From Toxorhynchites rutilus septentrionalis (taxonomy: Eukaryota; Arthropoda; Insecta; Diptera; Culicidae), in assembly GCF_029784135.1 (NCBI RefSeq), contig NC_073746.1:299839614-299903613 (forward strand): DNA of 64,000 nt, given 5' to 3'. This document shows positions 1 through 9,800 of this stretch, one piece after another. The notes beneath the pieces were generated by a model, which was not told the origin of the DNA, did not search any database, and saw nothing but the letters and a program-made list of their open reading frames with translations. Position 1 is the stretch's first letter. Each line of letters starts with the position of its first letter. Both the position numbers and the translations under genes were made by a program.

Positions 1-558
1 CAATTACTTATTATCTAACGTTTACAGAGTCAAATTTCACCTTAAAATATAACTCAATTTCTATATAATTAAGACTTACAATTCAGCAATAATTGAATCT
101 GACACTAGATTAATTGGACAGGATTAGGATTTAGGACTAGGATGTAGCGAGAGGGTAATTTGGTTTGATGAGGAGGGAAGGAATCAAACAGAGATATCAT
201 TTCTTTTGAGAAGTTGGTAAAGGGAAAGCATAAGGAACACTGCCACGGCTGTCTATGGTTTCAAAAATAGTGAACGGAAAAGTATTACATTCAATCAAAA
301 TGCCTCGGCCAACGAAGAGAAGGGTTAAGGCTCTCCAACGTGAATATGTGAAAACAATACGATCAACGAAGGAAAATATCAAGGAACTATCAACATCGAG
401 TTACTGTGCGGAAGAACTTGTTAATACCAAAAGAGCCCCAATTCGCATGTGTTATAAATTTGCTTATGTTACGCTCGCGTATGATCAGAATTTTACTTCT
501 TATGCAAATACACCTTCTATAAATATTAGGGTGACAATGGATGTATGAAAAAAAAACA

Positions 559-656
559 TCATCGAATTTCAAAAACCAACCATGTACATTTTGCTTATTG
601 GCCCTAAAAATGATCTGTGCAAAGGTTCAGCTCAATCGGACATGATTTAGGGGTGC
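559..656 (+). repeat. Dispersed repeat, copy 1 (copy 2 at 16061-16156)
   Basis: About 95 bases, from TCATCGAATT through CAGCTCAATCGG to ACATGATTTAGGGG, recur at 16061-16156 with a few substitutions. Copy 2 then runs into a mariner relic, so this segment is probably part of a dispersed transposon-derived repeat. The family is not identified. Confidence 0.6.
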
Positions 657-778
657 CTCAAAGCGCTCAAAGTTTGGATTTCTTGATCCTCGAAATTCTT
701 CCAAAGGAGGAGTAAAGGAAATTTAGAAAATCGATTTTTTTTCGATGCCAAATGACTTAAAAATGCATGAAACGTCGA

Positions 779-888
779 GATCTAGTGTCATCTCGAAAAA
801 AAAAAAATTTGGCCGAAAATCGACCTTTTGGGACATTGCCTGATGGTCAATTTCCGGCCAAATTTTTTTTTCGAGATGACATTAGAGC
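779..888. repeat. Snap-back inverted repeat (hairpin MITE-like)
   Basis: Two arms of about 38 bases face each other: the left contains GTGTCATCTCGAAAA and TTTGGCCGAAAAT, the right contains ATTTCCGGCCAAA and TTTTCGAGATGACA. They flank a loop of about 30 bases. The A/T run differs in length between the arms. The shape fits a fold-back MITE, but no target duplication was established. Confidence 0.55.
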
Positions 889-2073
889 AAACTAAAAGTT
901 TAAAAGATGAATATTTATTATTTGAGATTGGAACATATGTGTAGGAATCAACAACCAATATTTTTGGACAAAGGTAATTCCAATGTACAATGCATAGTTA
1001 TACAAATAACCTCTAAGAATGTAAAGAAGAAAATATCTAAAACAATGCTCTGCCAAATACCAACCTGTAGCGCAGTCGAAATATCCTTCTGCTATAGATC
1101 GATATCGAAAGAAATCCCAGCTTCAAATAGATTCCTCCAATTCAATGGTGTAATAATGCAAAGCGCCCGGCCAACGCATCAAAGCATCGGATGCCGTAAG
1201 TCGTCCGAGTGCCAGCCAATCCGACCGCTCGCGTTCCGAATAGCGCTCCAAACATTCGAAAGCATCCTCGAATGAAGGGCCGAGCAGTCGAATTCATTAG
1301 GCAAATTCCGCTCGGGCCGGGCTCGGGTTCAACCTCAGGTGGGGCGGTTTGTCCTTCGCCAGTGGTATAATTTGCCCAAATTGGAGTCGCAGCTCCTAAT
1401 GTGTATCATTTCGTGTTTAGACGTTTTGCACTAATTCGACACAATCGATTCTGCAAACAGAGCTCGCAATTTGGCTGGGCTTTTGTTTTTCGCCCCTCCT
1501 CAACCTGCAAGAAGTAATTTATTTAGCTGCGACCGGAGGTATTGGTCCTTGTCGTTGACTCCAAGATCGGTGATTTGGGGCTTCCGAGAGACACCGAAAA
1601 AAAAGGCTCACACGAATGGAAGAGATGCGCCTATAATTTAACATATGGGATGATAGACGGCTTCGTGCGGACCAAAATGATTGCGAACGACGCCGAATAA
1701 ATTAGACCAAATGGTTCTCCAGGAAAAAAGGATGCGAGAAAAAGGTGAATACTTGCTGACGGTTTTAGGGGAAAAAGCTGTCTGGCGGATGATAATCTGT
1801 TGGTCTCATCCAGTCGAAAGCTGGCGCAGGTTTTACTGCGTGTCCCTATTGACAGACAGTTTTTCAAAGCAGTCAATTTGCATATCGGTTCCTACCAATA
1901 TAATGTTGCTGGGTTGGTTCTTGCAGACATGCAGATTGCCACTTTCGTTTTTGTTTGAATTCATTGTATCACATCAAACATTATCAAACCCATTCGGTAA
2001 ATAACTGATCGCAATTTCCATATCAAAATTCATTATATTTTTTCACGTCAAAAATATAGACATAGGGCAAGTG

Positions 2074-2103
2074 CTCCTATAGTGAAGGTAGTACCAATAG
2101 TGG
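2074..2103. repeat. Left subterminal repeats of the pogo-like element, cluster 1
   Basis: CTCCTATAGTG (2074-2084) and TACCAATAGTGG (2092-2103) follow the left inverted repeat directly. They belong to a degenerate motif, roughly CCTATAGTGG, that also occurs near the right end. Such clusters are typical transposase-binding sites, which is an inference here. Confidence 0.5.
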
Positions 2104-2441
2104 TTGTATAGTAATAAAAGTCGTTTTATATCAAATTTAACGGTAATTAAGGTAAATAAACTGAAAACAGAACGTTCGCTGGGTATTTACGTCACATTTG
2201 AGGTAATAATGATTTATAATACAAAATGATTCCCAAACACTGTTTTCAAAACTCGGCGCAAAAATCTATACAATTTCTTATAATTTTTTTAACCGAATAC
2301 CAATTTTGCTTAGCGCTTTCACAAGTAGTAAAATACGGTCACCCCATCCCGTTACTGTTTTTTATCAAGAACATGACTTATTTCAAGTCAGGGAAAGTGT
2401 TTTTAATATAAAATTACTTTTTTTTTCTGCTTTTTCCTTTT

Positions 2442-2487
2442 GTGCCATTATAGGCACATAAAAGTATGTTTGTTCCTATAGTGGCAC
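2442..2487. repeat. Left subterminal repeats of the pogo-like element, cluster 2
   Basis: GTGCCATTATAGGCAC (2442-2457, itself near-palindromic) and TTCCTATAGTGGCAC (2473-2487) are two more copies of the subterminal motif. They sit about 155 bases before the transposase start. Confidence 0.5.
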
Positions 2488-2642
2488 ATCGCAATGTTCA
2501 CAAAAGACAGTTGCAGATTCGGTCGTAAACAAATCGTAGACAGTGAAAGTTTTGATTAATATTCGTTGTTATATCGGGTAAGAAACAGTTATTTACTCAT
2601 GAAAATACATATAGTGACTCCCCAATTTATTACAGAACGGAT

Positions 2643-4275
2643 TTGTCAATGAAGACTGTGCGGAAATACGGTGAAGCGACCATTTCCCGCTGCATGGAGT
2701 TAGTGACCTCCAAGCAAAAGACTCTTTACGCAGCATGCAAAGCTTACGGCATTCCTCAATATACCGTGCGTTACCGGCTTAGTGGCAAGTGGACAACAAA
2801 AGCTCAGAAAGGGCGGCAGACTGTACTTACCGACCAGGATGAGCGGAAGCTCGTCCTATACTTGGCTACAATGCAGAAGAAAGGATTTCCGGTGACGAAA
2901 CAGTTGCTGCTGCATAAAGTAAAGACTTTCTTCGAAACCAATTCTCGTCCCAATCCGATCAAAAACAACGTACCAGGTTAGTATTCAATCTTTTTTTTTA
3001 ATAGAGATGTGTTATGAATATCCTTATCGGTTGTAGATCGAAAATGATTGAAAGGATTCCTTCATCGACAAGGCGATCTTACCTTCCGCACACCGGAAGC
3101 AGTAACGTCCGCCAGTGCAAAGGTCAAAGAGGCTGACATACGCGGACATTTTGCGGAGCTTGGCTCCCATCTGGAGAATAACAATCTCATGGCAGCAGCA
3201 TTGGATCCAAGTCGCATGTTCAACGGCGATGAAACCTCATTCTACCTACATCCGCAGACAAAAGCCGTGCTTGCTATTCGCGGCAGCAAAAATGTGTACG
3301 AAGTTGAACACGCAGACAGTCACAAGAACATAACCGTCATGTTTCCTTTGGGTGCGGATGGATCAGTTGTACCACTAGGTGTTGTACTATGCAGCGCTTA
3401 TCTGTGGAGGTCTTGCGGAGCTTCCCTGACGACTGGGGTATCGGTAAAAACCCAAAAAGATGGATACTACCAATTTTATGTTATACATCAGGAATGTTTC
3501 CTATCCACATCTCCTGAAGAATAACATTCAATTACCGGTGTTGTACTTTGTGGATGGACACTCCTCCTATAAGGCTGCGGAGATGGCCGAACTTTGTTTG
3601 GATTTGTGTATCGTATTGATTGCGTTATACCCAAATACCACGCGTATTACGCAGCCGGCAGACGTTGTCATATTTGGGCCTCTAAAGAGCGCTTGGGCAG
3701 ATGCCATATCGCAATGGCGGATGAACAACGAAGGTTCGAATCTTTCGCTGAAAGACTTTCTCGACGTGTTGCAAAAAGCGATAAATAAAGGGATCAAAGA
3801 GAAAAGCATTAAAAACGGAATCAAAGTTTGCGGTCTGTTTCCTTTTGGCGCTGATAATGCTGACTACGAGAAATGCATTGCCATGACAGTAACTTAGGAT
3901 GACGACCGTCCTGCAGTATCCGATGCTCATGAACCAGCTGAGAAGGATCCTGTTGCATCCGATGCGGTTGAGGACAATCAAGGCATTGCTAGGACAGTAT
4001 ACGCGAATGAGGCTAGTCCGTCAGTATCTGATGCTTCCGAGAGAGTTCATAAGGATCCTGTAGCATCCGTTGTGGTCGAGGGTCATGGATTAAACGAATA
4101 TATTGTTAGTCAACATGTTCTGGAAGATTCGATTATCATTCCAACTTCAACAATCCAATCTGCGATAGAATGTATTGGCAGGGAACGCATAGACGAATTC
4201 AATGACGGCTCAGTCAAATCCGAAGAAGAAATCATTCGACAGCTTTACGAGATGCATTGCCGGTCAGAAGCATAA
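2643..4275 (+). pseudogene. pogo/Tigger-like transposase, N-terminal HTH and DDE parts, degenerate
   Basis: The first exon (about 2643-2976) encodes a Psq/CENP-B-type helix-turn-helix, recognisable by the TLYAACKAYGIPQYTVRYRL stretch. A small intron (GTTAGT..TTGTAG, about 2977-3036) leads into the DDE domain. The three acidic residues are visible: FNGDET near 3220, FVDGHSSY near 3550 and QPADV near 3655, the last in the QP-D-F-P-K setting of this family. The frame is broken. A TGA at 3045-3047 stands where the family has tryptophan, frameshifts occur near 3400 and 3458, and a TAG lies at 3895-3897, after which the same frame continues to 4275. The family would use this enzyme for cut-and-paste transposition; this copy should be inactive. 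Confidence 0.75.
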
Positions 4276-5064
4276 TCCTCATAGAAAACATCTGATGGAT
4301 TTCAAGGAATTTGACAAAAGCGGAAAGTGATTCAGATATTCTTTTGACGGATATCAAAATTATGGAAAAAGAACCAGATAAGAATTTGAAAACAGTATCT
4401 TGTGAATGCTTTACAAAGATAGACTCATTTTTTCCTTGTTTGAAACTTATTATCACTTTTTAAATATTCTTCCATTCAAAGTATGTCTTCAAAACAATAC
4501 CGTTGAAAATATCTATAACGTAAAAAGTTATAACTATCGTCCTGATTCTGGTCCGCCAATTGTAAATGTTTGAATTACAAAAAACTAACTCTGCAATGTT
4601 GGAAAAACTTTCCAGTCAATATTTTATATTCAAAATATCAACAAATCAATATTATACATAACCAATCATGATCGTATTTCGGCCAGTGGCCTCCATTGCC
4701 ATTTTATGGTGTTGCAACTCTCTCTTGGTGTAATCCTAAAAATAGAAACAAAAAATTTCTGTTCATTCAGGACAATCGGAAGTAGACCTCCGCAATATTT
4801 CAATGGGTCTACGGGAACTACATTTTTATTCCTTAATTACATCCCATAGCGCATTTACCGAATCTAAATAAACAAATTTACGCCCTCTGGATACCTCAGA
4901 ATTTCGTTCTAAAAATGCCACCAGGCAGGTAAATTGCTGTTTGTTTATCTTTTGTTTCTTAAACAAGACAAGACAAGATGTAAAATGTTAGCAAAAAAGC
5001 TAAATAAATACGAAATTAAACTTACTCCATTCCGCGTGACTAGCTTCCACCATCTGAAACACAA

Positions 5065-5787
5065 GTGACAAATATACCTGTTTTTCTCCATGAAATGACA
5101 GTATCGTGGTATTTCATAATAACAACGAGTTCATCAAAGTTGTCACGACGGATGAACTCTTCTGGATTCTACACACACGGTGACAGCCGTAATAAGGTTG
5201 TATACAATTCACTTCGTTTTCACCGCGAAGTTCGTGATCAGGCCCCCTATCCCTGGAGAGGATCCAGCATTTGTCGAGCAGATGGGCGACGATTGTTGGA
5301 AGAGCGTAACATTACACCACTCAGAGCGCTGAAAGAAGTAAATGGAGACAACATTGCAAGACGTAAAATGAGCATCTCGGAACTGCTTCAGACGCCGCCA
5401 ACTCCAAAAAGAAGCAGCAGTCACCGAAATTATAAAAGGAAATTTCACCCAGTCTTGACAGCTTCGGAGCGGCTTGCGGAAATTCGTAAACTTGAAGAAG
5501 AAAAGTAGAACGAAGTAGCGAAGGAGAAAGCCAAAGCAAAGAAGAGAGAGCTAGCGACAAGCCGAAGAACTGAAGAAAGAGAAAGCAGACAGTCGAAACC
5601 AGAAACAAAAGAAGTTGAGCAACGTAAAATTGAAAAAGAGAAACTCCGAAAGCAGAAGCAGGAAGAAGTGCAACAACGAAAGAAGGAAAAAGATAACAAG
5701 AAGCAGAGTAAACTGAGAGAACATAACCAACAGAAACAACAAAAGCTGGAGTTGCTTGAGGCACGGAAGCTGAAACAACATAACTAA
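5065..5787 (+). pseudogene. Probable C-terminal part of the pogo-like transposase with coiled-coil tail
   Basis: This frame carries MSISELLQTPPTPKR, which resembles the C-terminal tail of Tigger/CENP-B-like transposases. A TAG at 5506-5508 interrupts it. Beyond the stop the same frame continues to TAA at 5785-5787 as a strongly charged Lys/Glu/Gln-rich stretch that should form a coiled coil. No ATG clearly opens the frame, so it is more likely a downstream exon of the transposase than a separate gene. About 790 bases of AT-rich DNA between 4275 and 5065 would then be an intron. A second independent ORF of the element remains possible. Confidence 0.5.
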
Positions 5788-6035
5788 GCTTCTGGCTGCT
5801 TATTTTGTTTTTTTTACATGGAGTTTATTTTTCGTTCGTTCTTTATTAATGAGACTTGTAGTCAATGATTGAATCTCTAAATACTGAATTGAATTTGTAA
5901 TCAACTGTGCACGATGCACAGTCTTTTTACATAATAAATCCAAACCATTTGTTTTGTCCCATAATACGGTGGTATTTTTAATTAAAATTCTATGGAGAGA
6001 ACCATAAACTATGCAGCTACAACTTGCATCACTTA

Positions 6036-6185
6036 GGGAGCTATCCATTAATAACGTCACGTTGTAAGAAGGGAGGGGGTTTCACAATTCGTCATAAATA
6101 ATATGAAAGATATAAGAAAGTTGTCATGAAGGGAAGGGAGGTTTATTTTCATTAAATGTTGCCTGACGTACTAAATGGATACTCC
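6036..6185. mobile_element. Harbinger-like MITE, 150 bp, nested in the pogo-like element
   Basis: The termini GGGAGCTATCCATTAATAAC and, on the opposite strand, GGAGTATCCATTTAGTACG form an imperfect inverted repeat. Both sides carry TTA (6033-6035 and 6186-6188). A 3-base TWA duplication with G-rich ends is characteristic of PIF/Harbinger elements. There is no coding capacity. Confidence 0.6.
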
Positions 6186-6288
6186 TTAATTAGTGCATAC
6201 TATCTTAACCGTGTTTAAAATCTTGCTGTATGTTGATTGAAGTAAAAAAAAAGTATTTAATATCAGTTTTACCTAAAATCCAGATATA

Positions 6289-6346
6289 CCTCCATTATAG
6301 GTACGCGGTGCCACCATTATAGGAACCATGCCACCCCTATTGGAAC
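6289..6346. repeat. Right subterminal repeats of the pogo-like element
   Basis: Three copies of the same motif lie in tandem here: CCTCCATTATAGG, GTGCCACCATTATAGGAAC and GCCACCCCTATTGGAAC. A further copy, GCCACTATTGGTCC (6522-6535), abuts the right inverted repeat. They mirror the left clusters. Confidence 0.5.
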
Positions 6347-6723
6347 ATAAACGATCTTACAAAACTCTTATTTTCCTCAAAATGCATGCATTTTCAGTGT
6401 TAAAAAAAGTTACTATTGAAAAAACAATAAAACTTTGAATCTAATGATGTGTTGCAACATAAATATTTATATATATTTTGCTTGATTTTGACTGATTTCT
6501 TTGATTGTCTTGACTAAATGCGCCACTATTGGTCCACTTGCCCTACGGCGTGCGATGTCACTATCACTGGGTCACCTTCGCGGTTATCGCTAATCTCTCC
6601 CACCACCAATCAATTACAAGGAGCGGATGCAGAGATTTACTGAAATCTTCTGTTTAATGGCTTATCTCAGCGTTTTACAACCACTGAACACTGTGTATAT
6701 TGGTCCGGACAACCGCTGCAGAT

Positions 6724-6733
6724 GGGAATTTTT
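6724..6733 (+). promoter_or_regulatory. Possible kappaB-like site upstream of the CLIP gene
   Basis: GGGAATTTTT fits the Rel/NF-kappaB consensus GGGRNNYYYY, about 100 bases before the start codon. A GATA-type CTTATCTC lies near 6660 and an initiator-like TTCAGTA near 6799. Insect immune genes often combine kappaB and GATA sites. A 10-base match in AT-rich DNA can easily be chance. Confidence 0.25.
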
Positions 6734-6827
6734 ATTTACTCCGAGAAAACCAATTGGAGGTGATTTGTTTGGACTGCTGTTATTCGTCAATCGAATGTTT
6801 CAGTACCGTACAAGTCGTTCCCGAGAA

Positions 6828-9800
6828 ATGGCCCTTCTTTTGGGTCTATCGATAGCGTTGTCAATAATCATCGCTGGACAGGCGGGTAAGCTCAGTTTTT
6901 TTTCTTTCGTTTGAAAAAAAAATCTGTACACGTCCGTTTCTCTCCAGTGGTAAATGGCGATTCGTGCACCGACGGTGCCGGCCTCGCGGGAACATGTCAA
7001 CTGCTGAAAAATTGCCACCCAATCGTAGATCTTCTGCAACGTGGAAATTTTTCCGAAGTTGTGCGAACTTATCTCGTGAAATCGCGCTGTGGCTATACGA
7101 CGAATGACATGACTACAGTTTGCTGTCCTTCGCCCCGGAAGCTAAAGAAACGGCTCGGATCCAAGCTACCCACAGTTCAAGTGTGCGGAAGAACTTCCGC
7201 TAACCGAATCTTCGGCGGAGATGTTGCCGGTCTTGGTGATTATCCGTGGCTGGCTAGGATTCAGTACATGAAGCGTGAGTACTCCCTTTCTGTGTGCGAA
7301 ATACCGTTCTGAATCATATTTCGGACGCTTAAGGCATATGATGCAGAAAACAGATCTAAACTTTATGCAAGATATTATTTGGTTGATATTTTTAATAAAT
7401 TAGTTCAATATGCTTTTAAGCTTTCTACTTTGGTACCTATTTGATTGAAAACATAAAAAAATCATTGAAATAAAATGCTTTTCAAATCAAGCGAATAAGA
7501 ATCAAACTTCGGACACTATTTATAAAAAAAATCAAATTTCGGACAGATTGAATTCAAAATTCGGACAATTTATTTTGTAAACGAAAATTACATTACACTT
7601 AATTAATTTTAAAGTCAACTGTGAAACATTTATAAACCAATCACAGTAAACTGTTACCGATGATGAGAACTGATGAAACACGGGAGAAATTTAAATATTG
7701 ATGAACGGATAAATTCTACGTGCTCACGCTAAGGAAACGTCAAACACAAACGATAATGAGTAGTGTTGTAAGATTACTGTCGATTATGTTATAATTCAAA
7801 TGTAGATCTCATGTGAAATGATAGTGAAACCAAGGGATTACTCTAAAGAAGTAATTGTGATGTTAATTTTATAGTTATATCATCAGTGCATTAAGTGTTT
7901 CAAGATACAGTGGTAGACATTCGTTTAGCCGCATCCTAAAATTTTAATAAAAGAAAATTTGTGCGGCAAATTTCGAGTCCAATCGGTAGCTAATATTTAG
8001 TATGTCCACCTCCATTTCGGATCACTTTGAAAACTCGATTTGGCATCGAGTCAGACAGCTTTTAAAGTGTTGCCATTTTGATTATAGCCCAGCATTCCTG
8101 AATTACTGTCTTGAGACTGGAAATGTTGTCAAATTGTCATCCGTCTGCATAGACCATCTCGGCCAAAATTCTCCATAGGTTCTCTATGAGATTGCAATCG
8201 ACTGCCAGCAGGTCATTCAAGCGGAAGCGGAATGTCCTTCTCGGCAAACCATGCCTTCGATTGCTTGGAAACGTGGATCTATGCATAATCCTACTGAAAA
8301 AACGATAACGGTAGCGTTATTCTCAATATGGCCAATCAAAACTCCAGTAATTGAAGATACTTTTCGGAGTTTATTGGGGTGAAAATGAAACAAATGAAAA
8401 GCTTGCTCTGATAGGAAACGGCTCCCCACACTGCCAAACTTCCGCCCCCAAAGTTTCGCTTCGATCTCACGACATGCCGTTGACTTGAATTGTACCTATA
8501 GCAACTGTAACAGTCCGGACCATCCAAACTGAACTTTTTTCGCCGGGAAATACAACATTTCTCCATTCTAGTTTCCATTCCATGTATTGCCGGGCGAAAA
8601 TGAGATGGTTCTGCTTATGGGTGGCGGTCAGTTTCGGCTTCCCTTGAGGTTTCTTCCACATGATGTTTGGTGACTCATTCAAGATGCGCGCAATATGCCT
8701 CTTCGTTACTGGAACAACTGATTCTGCCTTAATGTATGAGCAGGACATCGTTCCTAGTTGCTTCGTGTCTTATTCGACCTTTAAGACGCAAAGTAACTTT
8801 GGTGTTCCCATTTGTTGGTAGTTATATCCCATATTTCTGGCACTATTTAATTTCTTCCACCGTTGTTCCTGAAAAAATGTGCAGAGTCTTTAAAAAAGCC
8901 GCTCTCAACAATTTTCAATTAATCTCTCCGTCACAGTGTTTTCCCGAAGCTATGGAAGACAGCTTCAATCTGCCCAATACACAAAGCAGATTTGAGACAC
9001 CTAGTGGAAAATTACCGTGGTATCTTTATTTTGCCAAGCATTGGCTTGGCTGCTTGGCTAAAGTATTCGAGGAATTAGTCCACAACGTCATCTATTCAGC
9101 GTCACAAACAACCATCTCCGAATTTCAACACGGATTTGTGAGGAAGCGGTCAACCACAACAAACCTCATGGCGTTCACCAGTTTCATATCAACAGAAATC
9201 GAGAAAAAGCACCAGATAGACGCCATTTATTTCGATTTTTCCAAAGCGTTCGAAAAAGTTCCTCACGACCTCACAGTTACGAAACTTCGTCATCTGGGTT
9301 TCCCTCAGTGGACCACCGAGTGGCTGCGTTCCTATCTGGCTGAGCGACAGGCGTACGTCAATATCAACGGTTCGCATTCTCGTGCATTCATCATCACATT
9401 TGGCGTGCCACAGGGCAGCGTGCTGGGGCCGCTAATTTTCGTGCTGTTCGTGAACGATCTGTGCTTTCGATTGTGGTCACCAAAACTGCTTTACGCCGAC
9501 GATTTGAAGATTCATAGATTCGGTACATCTCACCTCGACTGCCTTGAAAACGGTATAGAACTGAATGTGAAAAAGTGTAAGTCCATCGCATTTTCTCGCC
9601 GACAATCTCGAATCGAATTTGTATATTCAATTGGACCCGTACCCCTGGAGTGTGTCGGTTCCATCCGCGATCTTGGTGTGATCATCGACAATAAAATGCG
9701 ATTCAACGAACATATTGACGCCAAAGTGTTCTCAGTCCTAGTTCTCCACTTTACTGCTCATTAGTTCGTAGTATCTTGGAGTATGCCCATGTATGCCATG

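Larger units (their letters stand above)
1..2062. other. Non-coding stretch, no recognisable gene
   Basis: No open frame here has a recognisable motif, and the short ORFs overlap on both strands without codon structure. The part from about 1040 to 1620 is richer in G and C than its surroundings and shows no internal repetition, so it may be single-copy DNA. Two repeat features inside it are listed separately. Confidence 0.5.
2065..6543 (+). mobile_element. pogo/Tigger-like DNA transposon (Tc1/mariner superfamily), 4.5 kb
   Basis: The ends are the perfect inverted repeat GGGCAAGTG (2065-2073 and 6535-6543), each flanked by TA (2063-2064 and 6544-6545), the usual target duplication of this superfamily. 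Inside lie a broken transposase with an N-terminal HTH and a DDE domain (2643-4275), a lysine-rich coiled-coil reading frame (5065-5787) and repeated subterminal motifs close to both ends. A Harbinger-like MITE (6036-6185) has landed inside. The right end lies 285 bases before the start codon of the CLIP protease gene, so the insertion may affect its promoter. The transposase is broken, so the copy cannot be autonomous. Confidence 0.8.

Noticed and set aside
197..572. Overlapping short reading frames on both strands
   Set aside because: No motif, no consistent codon use and mutual overlap; likely chance frames.
907..2004. Frames of 80-122 codons near the left edge
   Set aside because: No signal peptide, domain or splice context recognised.
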